A DNA stretch of 64,000 nt from Phalacrocorax aristotelis. Lineage: Eukaryota; Chordata; Aves; Suliformes; Phalacrocoracidae. Below the pieces are notes generated by a model. That model made no database searches. It saw only the letters and a list, made by a program, of their open reading frames with translations, and was not told the DNA's origin. Location: NCBI RefSeq assembly GCF_949628215.1, contig NC_134276.1, positions 12,303,690 to 12,367,689 on the forward strand, read 5' to 3'. Both the position numbers and the translations under genes were made by a program. Of the stretch, positions 11,301-26,300 are shown one piece after another (position 1 is the stretch's first letter; every line of letters starts with the position of its first letter).

Positions 11301-14300
11301 TCTGAGGGATAACTGGCAGCCCCACGGAGAGGGAAAGGTACTTGCTGGCTTCTCTGACCCACTCCATTTAAACATTGCATCACCTGAGCTTTACACTCTG
11401 CTACTACTCCATTGCCAAAGTAAACCTCAGGAAACAGGTTCTTTTCTCCAGTGCACCCATTTGTGCCTCTCCATACCTCCTTCTTAAACATAGTGTTTAT
11501 TCTGTTTCACCCAACCTGCAATTTTGGTCCATGAGAAGCATCCATAAATCTCATAATATCACTCCTTCTGGTCTGCTTTTAATGCATGTTTGCACACCCA
11601 CACATACAGTTGCTTCTTCTTTGGCATGCATTGAGACATCTTTTTTCATATTTTAAAGTCTCTTTTAATGTTGGGGTGGAGGATGCGCATTGGATGGTGC
11701 CTGGCAGTCTGTATATTGTGTATGTGTGCCTTGATTTTCTTGTTTGTGGGTTTTTCTTTAGTGACTGCTAGTGTGGATAATTCTTGCTAGATAAAATCAG
11801 GTGTTTGGGTAGTGTGGCTAGTTCATTTTTCCCTGTGGAAAATTATAGTAGTAATTAATGGCTAAGTTTTCATCCAAGCTTATGCAAATCTTTTTCCAGC
11901 TATTGCAGTGTATTAGAAACCAAATATTTACTTACTGAAGGTTTAATCTTGTCAACTTCAACCACCTGATCCTGGTTAAGGAAAAATGGTTCAGTGTATG
12001 ATTAACATTGATTTGTGAAGTACTCTCTGTTAGTTGTTGTTTCTTAATTAGATGTTTAAGTCAGAAAAGGGGTGTTAAGCCACTGGGGAGGAAACCAGTC
12101 CAGCTTGCTGGGTTTATGCTCTCTCTGGTAAGGGATGCAGCCAGAGGATGCTGAGCCCTCTGCTTGTCCCAGCTTGTGCCCCAGCAAAGCAGCTGGGTAC
12201 TGAACAGGGACTCTCTCCTTCAGACTTGAGGTTTTCCTTGGGATTCTGGGAGTTTATTTTTGTAGGTAGGCTTCTTTTTTGGAAGGCGTCTACAGGGGCA
12301 CTAGGGTGGGAATCGCAGAAGTGACTTGTATCTTGCTCATTTAGCATCAATACCAAAATTTCTACTTCCGTTTGGGCAAAATGAGCTGGAGTAGGCCCAC
12401 TGCTTGTATCTCAACCCTGAGAAGTCCCAGCTGGGATTGGGGCATTTTCTTTTAGATACCTGATGACAGATCCTTCCTAAAAGAGCTTGCAAGACTTAGG
12501 CAAAGTCAGTGAAAAGGTGTTACCAGGGCACAGGATCTCCACCTGTGGGCAGCCCCATGCCAGTTTTTACAGTGCTGTATAGTAGCTGCAGAGAAGCCAG
12601 TTGCAGAAGAAAAGGATTTTCCTGGTACAGACATGGAGGAGATAGCTGGGGGCTTGTTGGCAGAGCACGCGTGAAGACATGCCGCAGCTGGGTGGGGTGA
12701 CAGCTCAGCCTTGCTGCTTGGTGGCTGTGGTGACTTGGGCTTTACTCTTCAATCGGTTGCATACCTGCAAGTAATTCCTGCCATCAGCGACCAACTCCAT
12801 CTGATAATCTTAATTCACTTGCAAAAGTGAGTTTTTATCATACATACACACCTGTTGCTGCCTTAAGTTTCTGCAGCTCTTTTGGGTGGTCTCTCTTTAG
12901 GGCAACCACAGTAAGTAACATTTTTTTAATCCTTATTTGTATGCAAAAGTGTAAGTCAAATCCCCATCACTCCCCCTCCGAAGTTGATGTAATACCAGGG
13001 AATGTTTTAAAAAAAAATGCATTGCCAAGTGTAATGATAACTTGGCCAAAGACTGTTGTGGCAACTGCTTAATGAATACAGTAGTTTATTTTTCCTCATC
13101 CTCTCACTGTCTATTTTATCTCCCTGTTGTTATGGGCTTGGCTGATGCTTGTCTTTCCCCTTCTATTACTTGTGGGAGCAAAGGAAGAGGAATGGTTTCA
13201 TGTCATGAGAGGCTGTTCCTTTGATACAAGAAAACTATTAGGCTTTCATAAACTAGACATGTGCATGTATGTGTGCACAGTGGGTCTGTGGAAGGTGTTT
13301 GGCCCTTTGCCTAATTTCTCCTCTAATAGAAATTACAGATTTTCTTTTTAACTTCCTCCAGAATAGCCCAACATAAAGTAAATTATCTATATAGCTTTAT
13401 TACCATTACTTCTTTGGAGGGGGGAAGGAAGGAAAAAACCACGGAAGATTGTGACCGTTTTCAGATGCATTTAATAATCTGTGTTCTGTGTAGATTATGC
13501 ACAAAACCAACCTCTCCATTTAAGCTTTAACATTACCACGGTTAGTGAAGAGTTGTGATTTACATTAACAAGTGTTTAAAACCAAGACTGCAAAAAGCTA
13601 ATTAAAAAGCAGTGCAATAACCTGAGCATCCTCAGCTTCTGCTTGATGTCAAGTTCTATCTGCTTGACTCCCAAGTCAAGTTGTCAAAGGTTTCCAACAT
13701 CCCTGCTGAAACCCCGGGGGTAAGAAGAGCCAGGTTCACTGCTCTGCTGCCCCACTGGCATTGCTGTAGCTATTCTGGTATGCAGTTGTGCACGTAACTG
13801 TTCGGAGAAGGAGACTGTCTTTTTCCTCACGAATTTAAACACTTCACCTTCAGTGTTTTCCCACCTGTTAGCAAGAATGAACACATGGAATGTGTTTCTT
13901 GTTGCAGACCCACAGTTATCAATAGGACAAAGAATCTTTCTGAACACTCCTATTGCTCACCCTTTGAGAGGGTTGTTTGTTTGCTGCTTCACACTGGGCA
14001 TAGCCAGCAGCAGATTTGTTAAGTGATGAGAGCAGAGCATAAATGGTCCCTATCCAGTGGAGAACAGACACTCCAATTGCCTGCTCTCTCTTTTTTTTCC
14101 TGCAGTGTATTATTTCTTGAGCTTCCACAGCTAATGGAAATTCTCTAGAGAGCAGAAATTCCCAAAGCTTTGGGAGAGAGCAAGTGCTTGTCTGGTGCCA
14201 ACTTTGCTAAATCATGTGAGCTTTCGTTTGATAAACAGTAATTTGTTTTCCATAAGGGAGGCTTGTGAGAGGTCAAACCATGTATTTATGATACTAGCCT

Positions 14301-17300
14301 TAGAAATAATTATAACAGTGACTCATAAGGAAAGGCTTTTATTCATAATGCTCCTTGACTATGCTATGTTGTTGAAAGGCTATACAAGTTACAAGGCAAA
14401 GGTGGTCGACTCCTTTTACAAAGGTTACAAAGGAAGTTTTTCTCTAAAAGCTAAACCAGCAAAAAGGCATGAATGATACAATCTTATACAAAATACTTTT
14501 TCCCCTGTAAAGCACACAGCGATGCCATTAGCACTACTTTTGATTAGCATATTATGAAAAAAAAAAAGTAGCAATATTTTGTCCCTCTTGCTATTTCGAT
14601 ATTGGTGTTGTGTTGGAGGAAGTGTTGGAGGTTGCTCGTGGAAGAGGGATGAGGGAAGAGCCATCTCCACTTTGTGTAATCATTTGGTGAAACAGCTAAC
14701 CTGTTTCAAATTTAGGAAATGTTGAAACACTGGAAATGTGTGGGGTTTTTTTGCTTTCACTACCAAAGCTTCAGAAAGAAAATCAAAACCCCTTGTCCTG
14801 TTTTAGTAGCTTTCATCCAAGGAGCCACTGATACTCCACATCCAAAAACCACTCTTTGTCATTGAGGTGTGCTGCAGAAAGACTCAACTGGTGCCTGTAG
14901 AGCAGGATATTACTAAAAGCTCATGTGCAGTCTCAGAGGCAGATGAAACAGCAGTACCAAACTGAGCCAAACTTGCACTTTCATCACTGTAAGGGTAGCA
15001 GGAATGGTGTCTGGGTCTTGTTTCAATAAGTGTGTAAGTGGTAGGTTGTGCATTTGGGAAACACAGCAGCATGACAGTATGTGATGGTAGATGTTTCCTC
15101 GGGAAACCAGCCTTATCTGATCACACTTTATATCTGCTGGTTCCCCTTTGGCCAACCTGAATCAAGTGCAAGCAAGAGAGACAGGTCTTGGAGGTCATGT
15201 TTCCCCCCAAAACTTAAGAAAATTGGCCTAAAAGGCAGGTGCTTCTAATACACTGTCTCAACTCTTAGGAGACATCAGAGAATCCCTGTGGGAGATTAAC
15301 TGTTTGAGTGCAGTGGGAATTCTGTGACTCTCCTCCCTGCAGAGCTACTGTGTCTCATTTGTTTGCTTAACCTAATAGCTTTGGATACCACGAAATCCCA
15401 AGTGTAAGCTCTTCTTCCTAAACTTGATTTCTTTTTTTTTTTTTTTCTGATCTTCTGAGGACATGATAACTTTTGCTTTGTTTTCCCAGGTGCTCAGATT
15501 AGCTGTTTTGCACCCAGCTCCTTCTCCTGGCGACAGGCTGCTTACGTGGAGTCCTACTGCTGGGCGGCTGTGCAGCAGAAGCAACCATCCCAGAGCAACT
15601 TAGAAAACATTCCCCTGTGGCTGCATAAAGTATGTACAAATCTGCAGAAATTATCCCCATGTAGAAGCCTGCCTTTGCCTTGCTTTTCTTGCTGCTCTCC
15701 TCTGTTATAGTCTTTGGCTTTGACTTAACTCTCTATTTTTAAAGAGAATGTTTTCTTTCCTTTATTTCCAAAGAGGGTAGTACTAGAGAAGGTATTTTCT
15801 GCTTTTAAATAAAGGGTCTGTTGTACTATAACAACAAATATCACCAGTTATCTGATACAAGAGGAATGTTAATGTTGCTGTGTTGCCCTGGAGCTGAGTG
15901 CCTCACCTGGCTTTAGCCAGGAACTATTTTAAAATCAGGATACAAGATAGAACAACTGCCAGATACAAAGCTTGTATCAAAAGATTACTTTAGGAAAACA
16001 GGATAGTAAAAACATTTCGGTTTTTTTATTGTATTACACTTGGCCAATTTTGCATGGAGAGGAACTCACGGCAGATAGGCATTTTGGGAGAGATGAAATT
16101 CATTGCTGGTACCAACAGGTTTCCCATGTCTTCAGTGTGCTCTTCTGAGCTTCCAGAGGCAGAAGATTTGCTCCCTTGCAAACTGTGAGCTGGCTTTCGC
16201 TGCTCCAGGTAAAGCATCATCATACTGAATGCACAGTGAGAGGCTTATTTTATGGTTAAAAAAATGCAGTAGGTACTAAGATACTTGAGCTGTCTCAAAA
16301 CAGTTAGCTGAGGTTTGGCAGGAGTTACAAACTCTGAGTAAATGCCATGCCAGTGCCTCAAGCTGACTCAACGCGAGAGGCAGCGTCACCCTGCTTGGGC
16401 AGTGCTGATACCAAAGAAAGAAATGTTGTTGGAGTGCTGCAGATTTAGGGTGTTGTGTGCTGCCTTCCCCAGCCCTTTCACTACTTGCCGCAGCAAATAA
16501 GCCCCCTGGCACCTGGGAGCAGAGGAGAACCTGGTATTAGAGGGAGCTCAGGTCTGGGACCTGCAGCATCTGTATTTCTGAGTTTTGCTGGTGTATCCCA
16601 TATCCTCAGCTTTTATTATTCAGTCAGCTTGTGGTATCTCCTCTGAAAGACTATTCAGGGCTGTCTTTGATTCACTTGCTGACTCAAATCACTAACAGTA
16701 AGTATTTACTGCTGCCTTCTCCAGTTAGCTCCACTCATAACCTTGAGCCAACAGTCTTGCGTTTCATGAATATTAAAGCCAGACTTGTTGGTTTCTAGCC
16801 TGAACTCTTCCATGCTCAGTTAGTGCTCCACTCCACTTCAGCCAGACCTTCTACAGAGGCCAGTCGAAGCTGCTGGGACATTTCGCAATGCAGGCAGCTT
16901 GCATGCGTGGAAACTCCACCTGCAAACCTGGATACGTTGCTGCCCTTTTCTCTTGAGGGAATCAGTTCTTGTTACCCTGTTTCTTTATGTTGAATTTTAT
17001 GCCATAGTCACCTGCTGATAGCTGTAAGTCTCCTAGTTTGCCAGCCATGACTAATAGCTTAAGTAGTCATGCTTTTATGATGCAACCCATGTTAATTTGC
17101 TGACTGGTGCTGTCTCAGGAACTGATACAGGGCCCTTCTTCCCACAGTTCCTCTATGATAGCTTAATGGCATGTGATATTTCCTTGTAAATGCCCTGCAG
17201 ACTGGCTGCAAGAAGTGTGTCTGAACAGTTGAGTCAGAGCTTGTAGCAGAGGGTGCGTGCCTCGTCTTAACCTCCTAAATCCATGCTTAAGTTTCCTGCC

Positions 17301-20300
17301 CTTCCACTGAGCTGGGCACTAGGAGCTGCAGATGCTGTTTGGAGGCCAGATTAATTAATATCCTTCTGCTGGTTGTTCATCAACTTCCATGTTAACAAGT
17401 TTCCAGGACAAGGAGCGGTGTTACAGCTATTAACACTGACCATTAGTTCCCACTGTGGTGGGAACACCTGAAGGTGTTTCGCTGTTGTTTGCAGGCGGGG
17501 CCAACAGCTGTTGGCTGCACTGCTGGGTCCCTTGCCATGGGGGCTGATTGCTTCTGCAGGAACCAGGCTTCGTTGTCTCTCTGTTCAGGCTGTGTGCTGC
17601 AAGGTACGTACAACCTCATTGCTCTGCAGGTTTTGGCTAGATAACAGTTTTTAAAATGGGCAGAGCAGAGCCTTTGTGTGAGCACACTGAAGTTAATGAG
17701 ACAAGGGAGCCTTCCTGAGCTCAGGTGAGAGAAGACTTGACTCTGTAGTGCAGAGGCAGTGATGCATGTAGAGGGACAGCAGGGATCGTTAGGCCCAGTT
17801 TTTCTTAAGACAGCATTTGAGGCTTTTTTCCTGCTTTCTGAGCAGCAGTACATTTATTTGCAAAGCATCTCAGGTGCTTTCTTACACTGTGACTTAGTAT
17901 CTCACTATATTGGCATGCTAGGATGCTCCATAAGAAATGCTTAAGTTGGCATTAGGTTATGATTTTGGGGGGATTGAAGTTGTAGGCCCCAGTTCCTGAT
18001 TGAAATGGATGGATTTCCTTATGGCATGTTTCCTGTGCTCTGTCAGAAGTGCTGACAAAGATTTGTATCCTAGGACAGTGCTCATCATGGTATAGAGTGG
18101 AAGTAGGACTGTGTAGCTCTTGGTGAAAAAGCCAACTTGAAGCAACTTGCCCTGGTTTTGTTCTAGGCATCTGTTTGCTCTGAAGGATTATCAAATCCAG
18201 GTTGCATTACAGAAGAACTGAAACCTTCCAGTTTCCCTCCTATTTCAGAGTACAAGTTTGCACTGGGACTTTTGGTTTTTTGATCAGTACAGTGTATGTT
18301 TAATTTTGGGCAACCCCAGAAGTTTGAGCACCTTTGCCTGTTGTCCTTTCTGCTCTGGGAAATCTCTCCCAACACTTGAATTTATCAGTTTGGAAACTTT
18401 TTTTGGAGTGGAGAGGAGGAGCGTGCTTCAACTTTCTGGGTTCCCTGCCTCTCTAGTGGTCTTTGCACTCTGAGAGGGTGCCCAGGGCCTCGCTCCTTGG
18501 GGAACAGGATTTCTGAAATTTCCAGTGATCCTGGAATAACTCTTCGCACCCTTAGCAGAAAGCAAAGTGAGTTGTGTACTCAAGTGCACAATTCAAAAAA
18601 CAAACTACCTGCAGATAGATAAATGGAAAGAAACGACATTGGTATGTCCTGCATATATTCTTAGTTTAATGCTCAGATTTCCTCTTTGTCAGTGAAAAAG
18701 CTAACAAAATGCTTATATGGTTGAGTCCTCTGACAAGACTTGTCTTCAAGTTTGTCACTGATGAAACGTAGTCTGGTTGGGCTTTGCTCTTCTGTTGTCT
18801 CTGTTTTCTTCTGGGGTTTTCCATTCAGGCTTAATTCCTTCAAGAGGTTTCTTGTATCTGAAGTGTCAGATCAAAGATATTGGTTTCTAAAGATGAGTGG
18901 GAAAGAGAGACAAACAGTGCTGCTGTGGGATGGAAGAGTCATATATGTGCTTGCTCTGTGCAGATAGTTTGCTGCTTGTCCCTAAAGATGAGTGCTCCAC
19001 CTGACCACTTATTTTGACAAAAACTTAGCTTGATCCTTAACTGGAATAGAAACAGTCTTTTGGCCATTGTGAGTGGGCAGTTCTTGCAGTCCACTGGAAG
19101 AAGAGACTGCACTGCAAAGCCTTTTTAATCCATAGTGCAGAGAAATTTTTTAAGCTGTATCAAACCAAAGTAACAGGTGGGGTAAAAAAGGTCACGTATG
19201 GTTTGAGATTCACTTTCAGATCTGGAGGCAGGATAATATCTCAACTACATGGCAACCTTCAGAATGATGAGTCATTTATAGCTCACATTTCTGCTCTGAA
19301 AACCAATGAAACATCTCCCATCAACAAAAACAGGAATAGGATCATATCCAGAGGGAGCTTAATACCTTTGCTTCTGGAAACATGTCATTGCTGTCGTTAG
19401 CCTGTTTGGGGGCTGGTGCCTTTGCTTAGGCTCTTCATGGTGCCATATAGAAATTTGGAACTGAAGTAGTAGTTACATGATCTTACTTTTTAATGAGAAA
19501 CATTTTCATCCCGAGTGAAGACACTTCAGTGCTTCCTTCTTTGTTGACTACTGTATGCCACTGAATTTTTTATCTGAATGTAGATGTTTACAAATTCTGA
19601 TAAGACGGAGTTGTTTTGGAAAATACACATTCAGTTTGTGCAAGTAATCTTCATGAGGGAAGCAAATGCAGGGGCTTGAATAAATGTTCATGACTTCCAA
19701 AGAGTTCAGTGTGTTAAATAGCTTTCTAGAGTTTGGATTGCATGCATGCAGGTTATTTTTCTGGTCCTCTTTTCATCTTTGACTGCCCTATGGGATGGTT
19801 TTGGCTGGGATAGAGTTATTTTCTTCACTGTAGCTGGTATACTGTGTTTTGGATTTTAGTATGAGAATGTTTTTCATTCTATTATTGTTGTTATTATTAT
19901 TATTACTACTATTACTGGTTTGTTGTTTGTTGGGTTTTTTTTTTTAAATTATTAGACTGTTCTTATCTCAACCCACGTGCTTTCTTACTTTTGCTCTTCT
20001 GACTCTCTCCCCCATCCCACTGGGGTGGGGAGAGTGAGCGAGCGGCTTTGCGGTGCTTAGTTGCTGACTGAGGCTAAACCATGACAGGAGTACAGCCATG
20101 AGATACAGAGAAGCACTAATTCTACAGTTCCCATTTCAGTTACTTGTTGCAGAGCAGTGGTGTTGAACACCCACAACTTTAGCCTGGAGGAAGGAATCCT
20201 TCTCTGCACAGACTTCTGCTCAGATATAGGCGTGGATCTCAGTGCCTCATCAATACTTGTTAACATGGGCTTCAGCGGTTTCTCATGTTGAATTGTCAGA

Positions 20301-23300
20301 CATACCCTGCTGAGGAATCAGGTGCTCTTGGCTCTCAGGAGTAAGAGTATAGCCTGTAACGCCTGTCAAGCGAAATGACCTGCAGGAGTATAGAACAAGG
20401 GGCAGTTGACCTCTTGGATTCCTAGTGCTCTGTTTCCTTGGGAGCTTGCTGTCCCACCCAGTGTGCCATCAGACTAAGGGACAAGTGAACCTGCTTCTAT
20501 CATCTTTAGCTTTCAGGAGCTCAGTAATACTTAGCAGAAAACATACAGGGGACTCTAGTTTGAGTCCCTGGTACGTATGCTACTAGTTTGTCTGTCTCAT
20601 GCTGAATACTAATCTTACCTAGATACCTATGCCTAGTACCTTCCAAAAACTTGGATTAGCCTAGCTGAAGCTTTGCTATTCTGTTTTTGAGTGGGAGACT
20701 CATTGGGTCTTTGTCCTTTTCTCCTTGCAGCTGGGTGGAAATGAAGACATCCAGGTTGAAGCATGGTATTATACCCCTGAATGCATTTTCACTAATAAAG
20801 TTCAGAAAGAAGCATTTTGCACCGTAGGATTTTCTATCTGTTCTAATATATCTGTTCTAATCTGCTTTCAGAGGACCTTTCTTCAGTTATGTAGTCTCAT
20901 ACCATCTTAAATCCAACATTATGAACTTGCTCTTGAAAAAGGACTTGATAACTAGACAGCAAAGGAAAAACTGAGTTTTACTTGTAGGGCAATATCTTCC
21001 TCTGGCTTATCTTTGACAGTATAGTTCTTGAAGTCAGTGACACTTCCCATTTAACTTAAATACTACTAACTATCCAAGACTGAAGTAGCATTTCCTCCTT
21101 GTGTATTTGGTGCCTTGGAAGTAAATACATAAAAAATAAAAGAAAGGCGCATGGCACATGCTCATCTGTGTATGAATACCATGGAGTCCTCTTCTTAGAA
21201 TGGGAAATCATGATGTGTGACTGTAAAATGTAGTCAGATGAGCTGGATAATCCGAGTCTATTGCTCAGAAACCTAGGACTCATGCCAGATGACTTTGCAT
21301 TTTCACTTCTGCCTGTTGGTTCAAGGCCTTAAATTTTAGTGATTCAGAACAATCTGCTAGTTATCTAAGCCTACTGTTAACAAATAGAACAAGCGTATCT
21401 TTCATTTTTAAAAAAGCCAGAATCCGAGAAGGATGGAGTCGTGCATCAAGTGCTGTGGAAGGGCTGACAAATACAGGCTTTTGTTTCCAAACAAAAAGAG
21501 CTGGACTAATGGTCACGCTGCTGCTCTGGTTTTGAGACCATTCAGAAAAGAGCTGCATAGTGTTTTCTCATGCTGCTATAAGCTACAGCTTTGGGAGTGA
21601 TGAGAGCTTGGTGAGGGCAAGCCCAGTAAACGCATGGCAAATGTGCCTTTGCCCCAGAGTTGTGATGCTGCTGGGTGAAAAGGCAGTGGTAAAGGAGTCG
21701 GGGAGAGGAGAAAGGTGGAAGGGAAGATGGCAGAGTCTGGTCTTCATAAGACAATGGTCTTTAATGAGGCAGGGGAGATGGCTGGGATTGGAGGAGGTCT
21801 GGGGCAGAGCAACAGGGCTGATGCTAATGTGCTACACAAATGCAGAACATGCCCACAGTCTTTTTCTAGGTATAAAGGAAGAGATGGGGACTGGGACAAC
21901 GGAGTTTTTGGGCTGTGACTTCAGTGTGTCAACTTGTCTCTTGCCACATGTCTTGTAGGCCTCAGGGTAAAGAGATCTGAAGGATTAATTGGATACTGCT
22001 GGTGGTGTTTCCAGTTTTGAGGGTCAGAAAGGGAATTAATAAATCCTCTGACGCCTGTAAAATTTCAAATGAGTGAGTAGTAAAGCCAAATGGTATAAAC
22101 CAACGTAAGAATCTTTGGCCACTCCTTACTAAATCAGATGTTTCTTTGTTGATCTTTCTGCTCCTGGCATCAGTGGAAAGGTGCTAAGAGGTGTATGACA
22201 CAGAAGGATGTGAGGTCAAACAGGCTTTGCAGCAATCTTGTACAAGCTGGCATTTGTTAAGGCCTATGGAAAAGGTGTTGCAGCAGCTTAGAGGAGCTTA
22301 GATAAATTTAAGCTGTGTTTGTAGATAGGTAATTTCTGCATAGTACAGAATTCGGAGGACTGAGAGGGCCTGGCTGTGAAACATAAAGCTTTGGGTAGAC
22401 CAAGGCATCCAGGACTTTGACCTGAGAGACTCAGTGGCATTGTCCACGGAGATAAATATGAAGGGCAGGTTCTTGAGCTGTTGGGTTTGAGTTGATGAGA
22501 TGTCTATGAAAACACATGGGACATACCAGAGCTTTATATCTCAATTGGAAAGGATAGATCTGGAAAAAACCCAGATAATCTGAGGTTTTCTGCTGTGTAG
22601 AAAGAGGGAAGAGAGGAGGTAGCAAAGGCGGAGCTCTGCACAGTTTCTACAGACTGCTGGGGGTAGGGGAAAGATCATATCAAGGGTGCAGCAAGTAGAG
22701 CTGAGAGCTGGGAGGTGACAGCCATTAAGGGAGTGTGTTTGAGAGAATCGACTTGCTCAATTTGGTCAAAAGCAGTTAGCAGTTCAGAGGGAAGAGCATC
22801 ACCCATACTGAAGGGATGTCTTGGCAGCTGGCGTAGGTAAGAGTTCTGGAAGGAAGGAATTCCTGGTGGTGACTATAGACAATCCATTTGGTGAGCATGG
22901 TTTAGTGATGCAGAAGTTAGATTTGGTGGCAGAAGAGCAGTCCCCAGCAATTCCAGGAGATCAGAAGGAATCCCCTGGATCCCTCTGGCTTGTGAAGTCA
23001 GTCCCCCGCAGTTGAGAGGGGACAGGCCACAGCTATGACACAGCAACAGGGGTTGATGCTTGTTCCTTGCTGATGAGGAAGAGCTACCTCTAGTGGGATG
23101 TACGGTATAATTACAGTCAACTCTGTTAACTAGGTTTATGAAACAATCTTGTTACTGGTTAGCCCATTCCTGCAGGATTTGTTTCACTTTTAAAGGTGAG
23201 CCTTTCTTGAAGTTTTCTTCCTTGAGGACTTACCTAGAGATTGAAGTGATTTTGGCCAAGTTCGGTTGTGTTGCTACTGAGCAGAAATGGTTAAAGTATG

Positions 23301-26300
23301 AAATTATAAGAAGGGTTGCAAGGGAAAGCTGACATTTAAATACAGCATTCTCTGTCTTCTGTAGCTATTTAGTGCTTTTCATGGCTGTCTTACTGTGTGT
23401 TCACAAATTTCTGCTGTGACTCCTATGTAGAGAATGTGCACATCCAGAATTATGGTTTGTATCACATCAATTACTGATGCAGTTCCTTTAAGAAATCAGA
23501 TTTTTATTATGTGTTAATACGTCATATGCATTCCTAGTATTAAAAATAATGTAGGATTTGCTTTAATGGTAGGTGATCTTTAGAAGCAGCTTTCCAAATG
23601 AAATGTTCAATAACATCAAATTATTTATTTTGTGCATACAAAACTTAAGTCTCCCTTCATTAATGCAAACACAGGTTAACATGTTAATATTGGGTCCAAA
23701 CTGTCATCTTGTTAAATACCTACAGATGTAAGTGGAGCTGTTCCACTTGCATTGATTAATGACTTCAGTCCAAGTTTCCTCTAAAATTCTCCATTGGGTT
23801 TTTCGAAGAATGTGCACGTGTGCATGGCTGTAACATTTAAGATGCCTTAAATCTGTTTCAAGTTTGTTCACCACAACTAATTTAAACTTCCATAGGAACT
23901 GATGCTGGATTTAAGTGTGCTTACTATCAGAAGTTGAATGTAATGAGTTAGAGATCAGCCAAATTTGCAGTACATTTTGTTAACTAGTTGCTTGTCTAAC
24001 TAGATCTTACATCATGTGTCTGTAAGGGTAATGTTATGTATGAATGTACACCTTGAATATAACGTCACAGTAGATAGAAAATGCATTCTTTCCAGCAGCA
24101 GAGGGAATCAGAGATTAAATCTCATAGTGAAAAAATCCTACTCGTCGATGACTAGAAGATGGATGGAAAGGCTTCAAGCTGTTGTGTTTTATACCTGCTT
24201 CAGCCCTTTCCCTAAGCAACTGGGCCTGTGTAAGGACTCAACTCCTCAGCGCTGCATTAATACCAGACCATCCTGATGTCACGTGTTGGTTTCCATTTAG
24301 GAGTTATCTAAAAATATTTAAATACCCTTAAATATTACATCCCTTACAGTCTCTGTATGTCAGGTACTCTGAACACACGTGTGTCTTTGCAGGCAGATGC
24401 ACTGCTATAAATGGTCTATTCATTAACCTCCTGACAACTAATGGAGAGCAGGAGAGATTTTGCTGGTGTTTGGAACATTTTAGTTGCTATAACCAGTGTT
24501 GACATATTTGGGAGGGAAAGTAATATGACACTACCCTCTTCTTCCACTCAGCCACTCAGATAGCTGCTTTGGTTGCCTTTGCTATTTGTTGTTCCCCAGG
24601 TTAATGCTGCTTCTCTCAATTCCAGCTCCAGCAGTATGGTTTTGAATATGCAATGAAAATGTTATCAGGATCCTGGTAACTTTAGCCCGCTTTTGTTTTG
24701 TTGCTGTTGTTGCAAAGCTCGAAGCAGTAGCAAGGTTACTGGAGCTGTCTGAAAAGAGAATTTGCTTCCCTGCATATCCCCAATAACCACAAAAGTGGGT
24801 TTTCCTAAAAGCCAGATTTATAAATAAAATTATATGGAATTTAATAGGCTTATAGGGAACCTAACAGTCTATAGGGAACAACGGTGACTGGCAGCACATT
24901 TTATATACAGGTAGAGCCTAATCTGAATTTTTTTCTCCCTTCAGTTCTTCCCATACATCCTTCTGCTCGTCGCTATCCTGCTGTATCTACCATGTTTGTT
25001 CTGGCGCTTCACTGCAGCACCTCACCTTTCTTCAGACCTGAAATTTATTATGGAAGAACTTGACAAAGCCTATAACAGGGCAATCAAAGCTGCTAATAGC
25101 ATCCGTAGTGGAGACCCCAAGGACCCTACTGACCTGGTTCCAGCTGTTAATGAGAACTTCACACAGAGGTAAGATGCTGGGTCTTGGCTTTCTTTGCTCT
25201 TTTCCTTAAGCTGTTGACAGTTGTGACACCTGCACTCTCTTAAAAATTTACTGCAAAGGTTTGAATGGTGACCTGACACGCTTTTAAATTCGGTTTAAAA
25301 AAAAGAAGACATGGAAATCATTACTGTGGGCACTTGGAGCTGGAACTTATAACTTTCTTTTTTCGAAGAAAACGTTTGATGAGCTCTTCAGATTACTAAT
25401 TACCTGAGATGTCCTGATTACTTTAGTTTTAGTAGGTGTTAATTAGTTTTACCCACCACAGCATAAGAAAATGGTGGTGGCTACACTCTTCATTTCTCAA
25501 TGTTCTTGACAGTTGCTTGCATGCTGTGAGCAAAGCCTGTTACTTGTCTTCTCCTGTCCTTTCAGATCTAGGTCTGCAAAGCTTCTGTTTAAAGAAAAAC
25601 CCAGTAAAAACCAAACGCCAAACCGAACAAAAACAAAAGCCCTTTCTCTCATCAAATTAGTGCACTGTTCTAAACAGATCCAGTTTCTGCTTCATCTAGG
25701 TCAGGGTGACTTTCTCCTTGCACATGGGGTTACAAACAATGCAATGGGGATTTAGGTCTGTTCTTTAAAATGCAGAGCTAGGTCTTGACAACTAAAAATC
25801 CTTCCAGTGTGCTGTTACTGAACAAATCATTGGGAAGTCTGCTTTTCCTCATGGATTTGCTTACTATACCTGTTTTGTATTGGAAAATAACAACTTTTTT
25901 TTTGCTGCAAGGGCAATACTTTTTTTTCCATTTTCCAGTGTTTGAGCTCTTTTGTCTCTTGAGTGGCTTTTCTGTATTTAAGCGTCAATATTCCTCATTT
26001 ATCTGCTATTCTGTTGCTTTTCTATTCCCTTCAGTAAAACTACCCTTAATTTACCCCAGTAATAGCAAATCCAATCTTGTGTCTATTTTAGAGTACTAAG
26101 TTTCTTTGAAATTTGTGGTAGGTGAGTGCTGCAGCATCTGCTTTATGTGATTTGGGGTTTATTTTTTCTCTTTCAGTTTGTGGGAAATATCTGAAAGCTA
26201 CTTTAAATACCCAATTGTGGAGCAGTACCTGAAGACAAAGAAGAATTCCAAATGCCTAATAATGAAATACATTATCTGCCGTTTAGTCACTCTAGTAATT

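Larger units (their letters stand above)
15630..24944 (+). other. PANX1 intron 2
   Basis: Phase-0 intron of about 9.3 kb. It carries a possible antisense terminal exon (16026-16224) and a sense-oriented LTR (19791-20086). Nothing else is recognised. Confidence 0.8.

Noticed and set aside
17443-17853. 136-codon minus-strand frame in PANX1 intron 2
   Set aside because: Low-information composition, no splice or polyadenylation context and no family resemblance.
21560-21958. 132-codon plus-strand frame in PANX1 intron 2
   Set aside because: Composition looks random and two frames overlap it; no supporting signals.
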